The notes below the pieces were generated by a model that was given only the letters and a program-made list of their open reading frames with translations, was not told the origin of the DNA and made no database searches. Of a stretch of DNA of 64,000 nucleotides, positions 36,042 to 43,621 are shown in pieces (the first letter of the stretch is position 1; every line of letters begins with the position of its first letter). Both the position numbers and the translations under genes were made by a program. This DNA is from Nitrospira sp. Its GTDB lineage: Bacteria > Nitrospirota > Nitrospiria > Nitrospirales > Nitrospiraceae. The stretch spans positions 1,496,721-1,560,720 of the forward strand of contig JARFXR010000001.1 in the NCBI GenBank assembly GCA_029194535.1. Reading direction: 5' to 3'.

Positions 36042-36047
36042 TATAAT
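36042..36047 (+). promoter_or_regulatory. -10 box of a near-leaderless promoter
   Basis: A perfect TATAAT lies nine bases before the ATG at 36057, placing the transcript start within a few bases of the start codon. No -35 match at standard spacing is evident. Confidence 0.5.
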
Positions 36048-36056
36048 GCCCGGCTC

Positions 36057-36176
36057 ATGAAGGACGTGGCGACAGAAAACCTCGTGATCGGCGTGTTGGC
36101 GTCGATCGGCGTGGTCGTGTTGATTGTGCTCTTCGTGTACGTCGTCAAACAGGTATTCAGCAAGAAAGGGGAATAA
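36057..36176 (+). CDS. 39-aa single-membrane-segment protein
   Basis: The ORF encodes MKDVATENLVIGVLASIGVV, then VLIVLFVYVVKQVF and a KKGE end. This is one helix with an acidic N-terminus and basic C-terminus, so N-out/C-in topology or a regulatory micropeptide are possible. It has no ribosome site but a TATAAT immediately upstream, suggesting leaderless expression. It lies between the MFS gene and a palindromic repeat in front of ribE. Function unknown. Confidence 0.5.
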   Translation: MKDVATENLVIGVLASIGVVVLIVLFVYVVKQVFSKKGE

Positions 36177-36196
36177 GCTCCATGTCTCTGCTTCTT

Positions 36197-36313
36197 CAGG
36201 ATACTCAAAATGGCCTCCGTCAAGGCCGTGGCGAGCGGCTAGCCGAGGCGTACCGTTTCTAGGCACGTCGAAGGTCGGCGAGAAGCGAGAAGGAAGCCGT
36301 TTTCAATATCCTG
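36197..36313. repeat. dispersed palindromic repeat family 1, copy 2, adjoining ribE
   Basis: A 117-bp imperfect palindrome. Left arm CAGGATACTCAAAATGGC and right arm GCCGTTTTCAATATCCTG pair at 15 of 18 positions plus one G-T, with the conserved C facing C in the arm. The order of internal motifs (CAAGGCCGT-GCGAGCG, GCGTAC, GCGAGAA-GAAG) matches the reverse complement of the copy at 5492. It ends two bases before the ribE ATG. Confidence 0.8.
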
Positions 36314-36315
36314 TT

Positions 36316-36969
36316 ATGTTTACCGGGATCGTCGAAGAAATGGGCGCGATACGGTCCGTCGACAAGACGCTCGCCGGGACGCGAATGACGATTCTTGCGA
36401 CGACGGTCATGAGCGACCTCAAGGTCGGGGACAGCGTGAGCGTGAACGGCGCCTGCTTGACGGTGGCGGAACGGGATCAGGCTTGGTTTGCGGTAGAGGT
36501 CTCGCCGGAAACGCTTTCGGTCACGGCGCTCGGCCGCCTCGGGGCGGGCACTCCGGTGAATCTAGAGCGGGCCATGAAGCTGAACGAACGCATCGGCGGG
36601 CACCTCGTGGCAGGCCACGTGGACGGGGTCGGCAGGATTCGCAGCCGCCGTCACGACGCCAACGCCGTCGTGGTGACCATCGACATGCCGCCGGACGTGT
36701 TGCGTTATTGCGTACTGAAAGGCTCGATCACGGTCGACGGCGTCAGTCTGACGATCAACGACGTAACCGACCAGACCATATCGGTCGCGATCATTCCGCA
36801 CACCGCCAAGGTGACCACGCTCGGGCTCAAGCAGGTCGACGATCCGGTGAACCTTGAATCCGATCTCATCGGCAGGTATGTCGAGCGCCTGCTCCAGGAC
36901 CGGAGCCAGTTGTCGAAGCCGACGCCCGCCATCGACAAGGACTATCTGAAAAAACGCGGGCTAATATGA
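36316..36969 (+). CDS. ribE: riboflavin synthase alpha subunit
   Basis: The 217 residues have two lumazine-binding barrel repeats: MFTGIVEEMGAIRSV with VGDSVSVNGACLTV, and GGHLVAGHVDGVGRIRS with DGVSLTINDV. The enzyme dismutates two 6,7-dimethyl-8-ribityllumazine molecules to riboflavin. The start at 36316 gives the canonical MFTG beginning; the open frame upstream to 36124 runs through the repeat and is not coding. No ribosome site lies within 12 bases because the palindromic repeat abuts the ATG. No FMN riboswitch is recognisable. Confidence 0.94.
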   Translation: MFTGIVEEMGAIRSVDKTLAGTRMTILATTVMSDLKVGDSVSVNGACLTVAERDQAWFAVEVSPETLSVTALGRLGAGTPVNLERAMKLNERIGGHLVAGHVDGVGRIRSRRHDANAVVVTIDMPPDVLRYCVLKGSITVDGVSLTINDVTDQTISVAIIPHTAKVTTLGLKQVDDPVNLESDLIGRYVERLLQDRSQLSKPTPAIDKDYLKKRGLI

Positions 36970-37040
36970 GGGATGGCCCGGATGGTCCACGTGCGCCGAC
37001 CTCTTGCGTGCACGAGACGGGAAGGAGCAAGGAGACCGAA

Positions 37041-37766
37041 ATGACGATCACGAACAAGCAATCCGGGACCAATATTCAGGAAGTTGCGGACGGGATCTAC
37101 CGCATCAGTACGCCGGTGATCATGTCGGGCAGCGGCTTTTCATTCAACCAGTATCTCATCGTGGACGACGAGCCACTGATTTTTCACACAGGGCCGCGGA
37201 AGCTGTTTCCGCTCGTGCACGAGGCGGTTACACGCGTGCTTCCGCCCCCACGACTTCGTCACATTGCCTTCTCACACGTCGAGGCTGACGAGTGCGGATC
37301 GCTCAATGAGTGGCTGGCCGCCGCCCCGCGGTCCGCGCCCCTATGCGGAACCGTTGCGGCGCTGGTCTCCATCAACGACCTTGCGGACCGACCGCCTCGA
37401 GCGCTCGCTGACGGCGAGTTGCTCTCACTGGGAAAACACTCCGTCCGGTGGTTTGACACCCCTCACCTGCCGCACGCGTGGGAATGCGGCTTCCTAATGG
37501 AAGAAACGACCGGGACGCTTCTGTGCGGTGACCTCTTCACTCAGGGCGGCGCCGACAATCCGGCCATGACCGAGTCGGACATCCTCGGGCCGAGCGAGGC
37601 GTTCCGCCACGGAATGGACTATTTCTCGCATACAAAGCATGCGCGCCACATGCTGGAGCGATTGGCGTCCACTCGCCCAACAACACTCGCCTGCATGCAC
37701 GGCAGCGCATGGCGCGGCGACGGCGCGAAGCTCTTGCGCGCGCTGGCTGCTGCGATCTGTATGTGA
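37041..37766 (+). CDS. metallo-beta-lactamase-fold, diiron (ODP-like) protein
   Basis: The 241 residues start at MTITNKQSGTNIQEVADGIY with AAGGAG upstream. The metal motif reads SHVEADECGS (H-x-E-x-D, the flavodiiron variant rather than HxHxDH). Later ligands are likely H in DTPHLPHAWE, D in LLCGDLFTQGG and H in LACMHGSAWRG. Such stand-alone diiron domains bind O2 or NO or act as redox sensors. There is no flavodoxin domain, so an electron partner would be separate. A terminator follows. Confidence 0.82.
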   Translation: MTITNKQSGTNIQEVADGIYRISTPVIMSGSGFSFNQYLIVDDEPLIFHTGPRKLFPLVHEAVTRVLPPPRLRHIAFSHVEADECGSLNEWLAAAPRSAPLCGTVAALVSINDLADRPPRALADGELLSLGKHSVRWFDTPHLPHAWECGFLMEETTGTLLCGDLFTQGGADNPAMTESDILGPSEAFRHGMDYFSHTKHARHMLERLASTRPTTLACMHGSAWRGDGAKLLRALAAAICM

Positions 37767-37799
37767 ACGGGCTGGAACAAAGGGACGGCGGGAGCAAAG

Positions 37800-37854
37800 G
37801 GGTCGGGAGTCTTTTCTAGACCGCTCGTCGGCATTTAAGACTCCCGACCCTTTT
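37800..37854 (+). terminator. rho-independent terminator
   Basis: A perfect 14-bp stem (GGGTCGGGAGTCTT at 37800 and AAGACTCCCGACCC at 37837) with a 23-base loop, followed by TTTT. It lies 34 bases after the metallo-beta-lactamase-fold gene. Confidence 0.85.
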
Positions 37855-37987
37855 CGTCGGCCGCACGTTCACGAAACGATTCTACATCGAACCGTCAAGG
37901 ACGTCGGCACTACCATGAGGGATGCCCACGTGTTGAACAAAGGCGGCCACGGGGTGAGGAGTCCGGTCGATGGTCTATGAACCGTCT

Positions 37988-38002
37988 TATACAGACTGTA
38001 TA
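37988..38002. promoter_or_regulatory. operator-like palindrome TATACAG-A-CTGTATA
   Basis: A perfect 15-bp inverted repeat. A second, partly matching copy (TATACAG-T-CTGT) lies at 38122-38133. Both fall in the 390-bp gene-free stretch before the first gene cassette. They may be repressor sites; the cognate protein is unknown. Confidence 0.4.
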
Positions 38003-38142
38003 CGACGAGTATCCGCAAGCGGTAATGGAGCGGAACTTGCCCTCGTTGCAAGTGCTTAAGGCTGGCATGCGGTGCGTACCTGCCGGTTTAGGCAGATGTG
38101 GACACGCTGCCGTAACGGGATTATACAGTCTGTCCAAACATT

Positions 38143-38149
38143 GTTAGGC
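38143..38149 (+). other. integron recombination core site GTTAGGC at the left edge of the cassettes
   Basis: GTTAGGC fits the GTTRRRY core at which integron cassettes join. It lies nine bases before the GNAT ATG and is complementary to the GCCTAAC opening the attC site after that gene. A full attC or attI to its left could not be delineated. Confidence 0.5.
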
Positions 38150-38157
38150 ACCCATAG

Positions 38158-38655
38158 ATGTCAGTACCGTTCATTCTTCGAGACTTTCAACCCACCGACG
38201 CTGGGGCAGTAGACGCGCTCGTGCTGAGCGCGTTCCATCAGTACCGCGATGCGTATTCAGACTGGCCCGCCTTCTCCTCGCGTCTGGGGCAAATGGTGCA
38301 GAACGCTCAACACAGCGAGATTATTGTGGCGGAGCGCGACGGAGTCGTTGTCGGTGCGGTCGCTTATGTTGGAGCGAGTCAGCCCAAGCCGTCCTTTTAT
38401 CCGGCTGAGTGGCCGATGCTGCGCATGCTGGTTGCTGACCCCTCAGCGAGGGCTCTTGGCATCGGTCGAGCACTCTCTGAGGAGGCTGTCCGCCGCGCGG
38501 TCCGAGACGAAGCGCCGCTCATTGCGCTGCACACCAGTCCCATCATGAAAGTTGCGCTTCCACTATACGAGCGCATGGGCTTTCGCTTGGAGCGCGACAT
38601 TGCGCCCATCTTTGGGGTTCCGTATGCGCTCTATGTCAAACCATTGGGCGCCTAA
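38158..38655 (+). CDS. GNAT family N-acetyltransferase (cassette gene)
   Basis: The 165 residues show the GNAT fold: an N-terminal FILRDFQPTDAGAVDALVLS, a central IIVAERDGVVVGAVAYVG strand pair, the acetyl-CoA loop LVADPSARALGIGRALSEEA and a C-terminal LYERMGFRLERDI. The substrate is unknown; antibiotic, amino-acid or protein N-acetylation are all possible. The gene has no promoter-like leader and is framed by integron core sites, with the stop codon lying inside the attC start. This is the layout of a mobile cassette. Confidence 0.88.
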   Translation: MSVPFILRDFQPTDAGAVDALVLSAFHQYRDAYSDWPAFSSRLGQMVQNAQHSEIIVAERDGVVVGAVAYVGASQPKPSFYPAEWPMLRMLVADPSARALGIGRALSEEAVRRAVRDEAPLIALHTSPIMKVALPLYERMGFRLERDIAPIFGVPYALYVKPLGA

Positions 38656-38746
38656 CAACGCGCTCCTGCGGGACGGCCGCTGCGCGGCCGCCCCTGAGCG
38701 CGGGCGATGGGCCGGCGCTCGCCGCTCAGCCGCCGCTCCGTTAGTC
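38650..38746 (+). other. attC recombination site 1
   Basis: A 97-bp imperfectly palindromic GC-rich site opening with GCCTAAC (38650-38656) and closing with GTTAGTC (38740-38746). The right end GCCGCCGCTCCGTTAG recurs with one change at the end of attC site 2, and the two sites have nearly equal length. The last base of the closing core departs from the strict consensus. Confidence 0.65.
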
Positions 38747-38800
38747 ACCAAACCTCGATCCGGTGTATAATCCACCGGACAGCTACCTCGGAATCATGCC

Positions 38801-39025
38801 ATGACCTCGAAGACCGCCGTTAGTCACAGCGACCCAGAGATCCTCGGCGGAACTCCGGTATTCGTGGGGACTCGCGTGCCCACTCGGACGCTCTTCGACT
38901 ATCTCGAAGGTGGCGAGACACTCGACGAGTTTCTTCACCAGTTCCCTTCGGTCAAGCGTGAGCAGGCCCTAGCCGCGCTGGAGATGGCCCGCGATTCACT
39001 CCTGGCCGATGCGCGTCCTACTTGA
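38801..39025 (+). CDS. DUF433 antitoxin
   Basis: The 74 residues carry the DUF433 helix-turn-helix core: SDPEILGGTPVFVGTRVPTR, TLFDYLEGGETLDEFLHQFP and KREQALAALEMA. These are DNA-binding antitoxins usually paired with DUF5615 PIN-like toxins, as here (the next gene overlaps by 17 bases). TATAAT at 38766 gives the cassette its own promoter. It is expected to autoregulate the pair. Confidence 0.88.
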   Translation: MTSKTAVSHSDPEILGGTPVFVGTRVPTRTLFDYLEGGETLDEFLHQFPSVKREQALAALEMARDSLLADARPT

Positions 39026-39329
39026 CGAGAACATCCCCGTGGACTTGGCCGGCCTCTTGAGCGGCCATGACGCCCAGACTGTCGCCGGGCTTGGTTGGGA
39101 TGGTGTCAAGAACGGTGAACTTTTGCGTCGGATGCAGGGTACATTCGACGCACTCGTCACGATGGACAGGAACCTCCCGCACCAGCAGAACCTTGCCGGC
39201 CAGCCCTTCGGCATCGTCCTCATTGAGGCACCTTCGAACCGAATGGTTCACCTTCGACCGTTGGTGTTCGAGATTCTTAGGGCCCTCGGCGGCATCGGCC
39301 CCGGCGAACTCCGACGCGTGGGTGCCTAA
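39009..39329 (+). CDS. DUF5615 PIN-like toxin
   Basis: The 106 residues begin MRVLLDENIPVDLAGLL, with the acidic D-E of a PIN-like nuclease. They continue DAQTVAGLGWDGVKNGELLR and DALVTMDRNLPHQQN. The fold is related to VapC ribonucleases, predicted to cut RNA. It overlaps the DUF433 gene by 17 bases, ensuring coupled expression. Its stop lies inside the opening of attC site 2, typical of a cassette. Confidence 0.85.
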   Translation: MRVLLDENIPVDLAGLLSGHDAQTVAGLGWDGVKNGELLRRMQGTFDALVTMDRNLPHQQNLAGQPFGIVLIEAPSNRMVHLRPLVFEILRALGGIGPGELRRVGA

Positions 39330-39421
39330 CCCGCCGCTGGAGTTGACCAGCGCATGAACGACCGTCCGGTCCGACTGCGTACGATGGCCGCGTTCGCGGC
39401 TCTGCCGCCGCTCCGCTAGCC
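39324..39421 (+). other. attC recombination site 2
   Basis: A 98-bp site opening with GCCTAAC (39324-39330) and closing with a decayed core GCTAGCC (39415-39421). Its right end (GCCGCCGCTCCGCTAG) is homologous to that of attC site 1. The closing core has C in place of the invariant second T, so recombination may be impaired. Confidence 0.6.
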
Positions 39422-39464
39422 CTTCTGCCTCGCGTCAGTCGGATGTTTCATGTATATTCTCCGC

Positions 39465-39782
39465 ATGAGCAAAATGTCCCTCACCCGTGACGAGGCGTTC
39501 CGGCAGCTCCAAACGGCCGAGCCCGAGGTTCGGCGGCTCAGTGTTCGTCGGTTGGCGCTCTTCGGATCCGTGCGTCGCAACGAGGCTCGCCCCGACAGTG
39601 ATGTTGATGTGCTTGTCGAGTTCGTTCCGACAGAGAAGACGTTCGATCGCTTCATGGCGTTGGCGGATCTGCTCGAAGACACTTTAGAGCATCGGGTTGA
39701 AGTGGTCACCACTGAGTCCCTCTCGCCTTTTATTGGGCCGCACATCTTGGCCGAGGCAACGGATGTCCTTCGAGCCGCGTGA
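39465..39782 (+). CDS. MNT-type nucleotidyltransferase antitoxin
   Basis: About 105 residues. The minimal nucleotidyltransferase motif LALFGSVRRNEARPDSDVDV carries GSxxR and the DxD metal pair. Proteins of this type (MntA) neutralise HEPN toxins by attaching AMP to the toxin. The start is taken at 39465 because TATATT, a likely -10 box, lies six bases upstream and overlaps the alternative ATG at 39450. The stop overlaps the HEPN start region. The partner toxin is frameshifted, so this antitoxin may now be without a target. Confidence 0.85.
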   Translation: MSKMSLTRDEAFRQLQTAEPEVRRLSVRRLALFGSVRRNEARPDSDVDVLVEFVPTEKTFDRFMALADLLEDTLEHRVEVVTTESLSPFIGPHILAEATDVLRAA

Positions 39783-40117
39783 CTACCTGCGGCATATTCT
39801 CGTGGAAGTCGAGTGCCTCCTTAATCAGAGTCAGCCTCCGACCTATGAGCGTTTCGCAGCGGATGACACGTTGCGGCGTGCGTTCGTGCGCAGCTTGGAA
39901 ATTATCGAAAATTATCGGCGATGCGGTGAAGAACCTGCCCGATGAGTTCCGGGCATCGCATCCTGAGGGTGAGTGGCGTCCGATTGCTCAGATGCGCGAC
40001 CGCTTGTTCCATGGTTACTTTGGGGTGGACTATCAGCTGGTAGGGGATATGGTGTGCGAGAAACTGCCAGAACTGAAACGTAGCATCCAGCGGATCATTG
40101 ATTCACAACAGGCCTGA
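39763..40117 (+). pseudogene. HEPN toxin gene disrupted by a 10-bp tandem duplication
   Basis: The frame from ATG 39763 encodes MSFEPRDYLRHILVEVECLL and ends after ENYRRCGEEPAR. A second frame continues IIGDAVKNLPDEFRASHPEG and carries the HEPN catalytic R-x4-H in RDRLFHGYF, ending at 40117. The break is an imperfect direct repeat: GAAATTATCG (39898-39907) followed by AAAATTATCG (39908-39917). Removing one unit gives 345 bases, exactly 115 codons, and joins SLEIIGDAVK in frame. As it stands, the RNase motif is not made from the normal start. Confidence 0.85.
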
Positions 40118-40379
40118 CCATCGGGTTGAGAAGGACACGGCACGCCCCGCCTCTCACCCGCCACGTGAGCCGTAATAGCCGGCAAGGAGAGGCCGCGTCT
40201 CACCCTGTGCACATAAGAGCGAGATGGCAGTGATTGCCGCAACGACGTTCGGCGTAGAGGTGACGGCGTGATTCTGGAGAGGAATGGCATGCTCGCCTCC
40301 CACCGTGCGAAGGGCACAGGTCTGTATCTTGAGCATCAACTACCGGACGCGCAGACCAGCCACAGGGGATTCTGACGGT
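40118..40379. other. gene-free stretch between the HEPN remnant and the urea transporter
   Basis: I see no coding sequence, attC end or terminator in these 262 bases. Short inverted segments (e.g. GAGGCGTG-like repeats) are present but not convincing. Confidence 0.3.
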
Positions 40380-41372
40380 ATGGCCGCGCGATTCTCTTCG
40401 ACAGGTCTCATCATAGAAGGCCAGGGTGTTTCGCAGTCTCTGTTGGGGTTTCTTGACTGCGTACTGCGCGGCATCGGGCAGGTAATGCTACAGAACAACA
40501 GCTATACCGGTCTGCTCTTCGTCATAGGAGTTTGTTACAGCTCCCTGCTGTTCGGGGCCGCCCTTCTGCTCGGCAGTGCAGTGAGCACGGCCACCGCGAT
40601 GCTGTTGGGCGTTGATCGCAGGCTGGTCCGGGCAGGGCTCTTCGGCTTCAACGGCGGGCTCGTGGGCATCGCCTTGCTCTACTTCCTGCAACCGAATGTG
40701 TTGACTTGGGGCTGCGTCGGTTTTGCGGCGGCGTGCTCGACCATCGCGATGGCGGCACTGCTTTCCCTGCTGGATGGCTGGAAAATCCCCGCACTCACAG
40801 CGCCATTTGTCTTCATCTCCCTCTGTTTCTTCCTGGCGACAGCGCGTTTTGGGCGACTCCAGACCACGGGTCTCCTCCCGACGGCCGGGCTGCCCAAGAC
40901 GGTGGCGGTCGAGGGAGTCGTCACCGCGTCGTCGGTCGTCGAAGGCCTCTTCAACGGTCTTGCTCAGGTCTTTTTTCAGGAAAGCATCGTCACCGGCATG
41001 CTATTTGCGGCTGGTCTGTTCATCGCGTCAAGGGTGGCCTGTGCTGCTGCGCTGTCGGGTTCCCTGAGCGGGCTGCTCGTGGCTTGGGGCATGGGTGCCG
41101 CTGAACCTGCGATCCGCTCGGGTGCGTTCGGATTCAACAGCGTGCTGGTCGCAGTCGCCTTGGGCAGCGTCTTCTTTGTGCCGGGAAGCGCATCGCTCGC
41201 CTATGCGCTGCTGGCGACGATCGCCACTCCCTTTGTGTTCGCGGCATTTTCCGCTGCACTGCAGCCGCTGGGCATGCCTGCGCTGACGCTTCCCTTCGTG
41301 CTCGTCACATGGCTGTTGTTGTCCGCGAGCGAGCGCGTTCCAAAGCTTCGAGCGGCAAGAGTCGCGGGCTGA
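40380..41372 (+). CDS. urea transporter (UT family)
   Basis: About 330 residues with the duplicated UT fold. The first half has NNSYTGLLFVIGVC, LFGFNGGLVGIAL and LTAPFVF; the second half has FFQESIVTGMLFAAGLF, AFGFNSVLVAVAL and LTLPFVLVTWLL. The repeated FGFN pore signature is diagnostic of channel-like urea transporters. It moves urea passively across the inner membrane. No urease or ABC-type urea genes are in the window, so it must serve genes elsewhere. The start at 40380 is chosen because the open frame upstream lacks membrane character; the ribosome site is weak. Confidence 0.88.
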   Translation: MAARFSSTGLIIEGQGVSQSLLGFLDCVLRGIGQVMLQNNSYTGLLFVIGVCYSSLLFGAALLLGSAVSTATAMLLGVDRRLVRAGLFGFNGGLVGIALLYFLQPNVLTWGCVGFAAACSTIAMAALLSLLDGWKIPALTAPFVFISLCFFLATARFGRLQTTGLLPTAGLPKTVAVEGVVTASSVVEGLFNGLAQVFFQESIVTGMLFAAGLFIASRVACAAALSGSLSGLLVAWGMGAAEPAIRSGAFGFNSVLVAVALGSVFFVPGSASLAYALLATIATPFVFAAFSAALQPLGMPALTLPFVLVTWLLLSASERVPKLRAARVAG

Positions 41373-41629
41373 ATGACCAGCCCGCCGGATGATCTCGGTA
41401 GTGACCGCTCGGGGAGAGATGAGCGTTTCTACCAATAGAATCAAACCGGTCTATTGCAGGAAATTACTATGAGCCGATCAACCCAAGATCTATCAGGCAG
41501 TTCCGACCAACCTCTCCGCAACTTTATCGATGAAGCCGTGGTCATCCAAGAGAATGACGCACTCGCGGGCCGTGACCTTGAGCGTGTGGGCCTCCCACCG
41601 GGTATAATCGCACGAGGAGAGATCGATAC

Positions 41630-42538
41630 ATGCCGAGTCGTATTACAAACAGAGTGGAGTCGGTCACGTCCATGCATCCGGCACGCTCGCTCATCAAGTC
41701 ACATCTCAAGAATCTGTCTGGAAGCGGCACATTGCTGGAGGGCATCATTGTCGAGCGTGACTTGGAGCAGCCGAATTCAGGCGTCTACCGCCCAAGCCAT
41801 CAGGCTCCCAGGCATATCATCGTCCTCCATTCTGCCTATCCCGCAACGCTGACATGGCGATTCGATGGTCGATCTCAGGAAGCGTTCTTCTCCGGTGGGG
41901 AAGCCATTATCAACCCAGCCGGCTTGTTCATTGCGCCTCGTTGGAGCGCGGCCGTCGAATTGCTCTTGATGGCAATTCAACCGGGCTTCATGAATCGCAT
42001 CGCCAAAGAGATGGGATCTCGCGAGCCGGTGGAACTCACGCCGCGATTTCATTTCCGTGACGCGTTGCTGGAACAGCTCGCTCGAACATTGGTGATGGAG
42101 TTCGAACAACCCTCGCCGCCTGATCGCGTCTATGCCGACTCACTGGCCCATACCCTTATTGTCCATCTCATCAAAAAATATTCCAAGACGCGGGTTCGCC
42201 CGCAACTGTCCAGACACGGTCTCCCCCAGAGACGTCTTTCGCAGGTAGTGGAGTACATTCACGGGCATCTGAGCGACGATTTAAGCCTGAGGGGGATTGC
42301 GGATATAGCCGGTATGAGCCCGTCCTATTTCTTGACCATGTTTAAACGATCGACCGGACTCGCACCCCATCAATACGTCATTGCGAAACGGATCGAGCGA
42401 GCGAGAGCATTATTGACCGAGACCAGATTATCCATCGCCGATATCGCCGATCAGGCCGGATTTGCGGACCAAAGCCATCTCACGCGGATGATGAGACGAC
42501 ATACCGGACTGACTCCCAGCCGAATACGGAGCAGTTGA
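41630..42538 (+). CDS. AraC family transcriptional regulator
   Basis: The 302 residues have an N-terminal ligand/dimerisation domain and a C-terminal double helix-turn-helix: SLRGIADIAGMSPSYFLTMF with KRSTGLAPHQYVI, and LSIADIADQAGFADQSHLTR with MMRRHTGLTPSRIR. AGGAGAG lies upstream, and TATAAT at about 41603 gives a promoter. The SDR gene 133 bases downstream in the same direction is the likely target. The 257 bases before it (41373-41629) show no convincing gene. Confidence 0.9.
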   Translation: MPSRITNRVESVTSMHPARSLIKSHLKNLSGSGTLLEGIIVERDLEQPNSGVYRPSHQAPRHIIVLHSAYPATLTWRFDGRSQEAFFSGGEAIINPAGLFIAPRWSAAVELLLMAIQPGFMNRIAKEMGSREPVELTPRFHFRDALLEQLARTLVMEFEQPSPPDRVYADSLAHTLIVHLIKKYSKTRVRPQLSRHGLPQRRLSQVVEYIHGHLSDDLSLRGIADIAGMSPSYFLTMFKRSTGLAPHQYVIAKRIERARALLTETRLSIADIADQAGFADQSHLTRMMRRHTGLTPSRIRSS

Positions 42539-42671
42539 ATCCGATCGGTCCGAAAAAGACATTCCAATCACAGTTGTTGCGTTCAAGACAGAGCCGGGCC
42601 TGCATTCGTAAAATGTTTCGTAATGTGCTCCGTCATCGAGACGGAGGATCGAGTTGCTGAAGGAGGAAAGT

Positions 42672-43427
42672 ATGGCGACGCAATCTTTGCAGGGGAAAGT
42701 GGTGGTGGTAGGGGCGGGGGCCAAGAATCTTGGCGGACTCATCAGTCGCGAGTTCGGGAAGGGCGGGGCCAAGATCGTAGTGCATTACAACAGCCACGCG
42801 ACCAAACCGGAAGCCGAGTCCACCGTGCAAGCCATTAAATCCTTGGGCAGCGAAGCCTATGCTACCCAGGGAGACCTGACTAAGCCGGTCAATGTTGCCG
42901 CGCTGTTCGAGCAAGCCAAAAAACATTTCGGCGGCGTCGACATTGCGATCAACACGGTGGGCAAGGTGCTGCGCAAACCCATCGTTGACACCACCGAGGA
43001 GGAGTACGACTCCATGTTCGACATCAACGCCAAAGCCGCCTACTTCTTCATCAAGGAAGCCGGCAAGCATCTCAATGACCACGGCAAAATCATCACCATC
43101 GTGACCTCGCTGTTGGCGGCGTTCACCGACGGCTATTCCACTTATGCCGGCGGCAAGGCGCCGGTGGAACATTTCACTCGTGCGGCGGCCAAGGAATTCG
43201 GGCCCCGCGGCATCTCAGTCACGGCCGTCGGTCCCGGTCCTATGGATACCCCGTTTTTCTACGGGCAGGAAACGCCCCAGCGCGTGGCCTACCACAAATC
43301 GCAGGCCTTGAACGGTGACTTGACGAAGGTCGAAGACATCGTTCCAATCGTCAAATTTTTGGCCACCGAAGGATGGTGGATCACCGGACAGACGATATTT
43401 GCCAACGGCGGGTATACTACGAGATAG
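42672..43427 (+). CDS. SDR-family NAD(P)-dependent oxidoreductase
   Basis: The 251 residues form a Rossmann fold. The dinucleotide loop VVVGAGAKNLGG is a variant of TGxxxGxG. NTVGK replaces the usual NNAG. The catalytic triad is S in VTSLLAAF and Y and K in YSTYAGGKAP. C-terminal GWWITGQTIFANGGYTTR is the usual end. AAGGAGG lies six bases before the ATG at 42672. The substrate is unknown; regulation by the adjacent AraC protein is plausible. Confidence 0.9.
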   Translation: MATQSLQGKVVVVGAGAKNLGGLISREFGKGGAKIVVHYNSHATKPEAESTVQAIKSLGSEAYATQGDLTKPVNVAALFEQAKKHFGGVDIAINTVGKVLRKPIVDTTEEEYDSMFDINAKAAYFFIKEAGKHLNDHGKIITIVTSLLAAFTDGYSTYAGGKAPVEHFTRAAAKEFGPRGISVTAVGPGPMDTPFFYGQETPQRVAYHKSQALNGDLTKVEDIVPIVKFLATEGWWITGQTIFANGGYTTR

Positions 43428-43621
43428 ACCGAGAGCCGGTAGTTCCTGTACGCCATTTGTCATGGCGACGCATGACGATGCGTTGGCCACAGCAGCGAAA
43501 GCGAGCGGGTTGCCGGTCATAGGCTCGTGAACGCTTCCTCTTTTCTTTGACATTCCGTTGAGGCATCGTGGGGTGTCCTGGAAGGCACGCCTTTTTGGGA
43601 CTAGACGGGAAGCGGGCGTAT

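Noticed and set aside
36177-36315. FMN riboswitch before ribE
   Set aside because: The expected conserved aptamer boxes are absent; the segment is instead copy 2 of the palindromic repeat family.
41470-41852. Possible ORF beginning MSRSTQDLSGSSDQPLRNF before and over the AraC gene start
   Set aside because: The first part looks weakly coding, but the frame runs into the well-supported AraC gene in another phase and contains its promoter TATAAT; it could at most be a remnant.
43467-43490. ACGCAT / ATGCGT inverted repeat after the SDR gene as a terminator
   Set aside because: The stem is only six bases and there is no following T-run.
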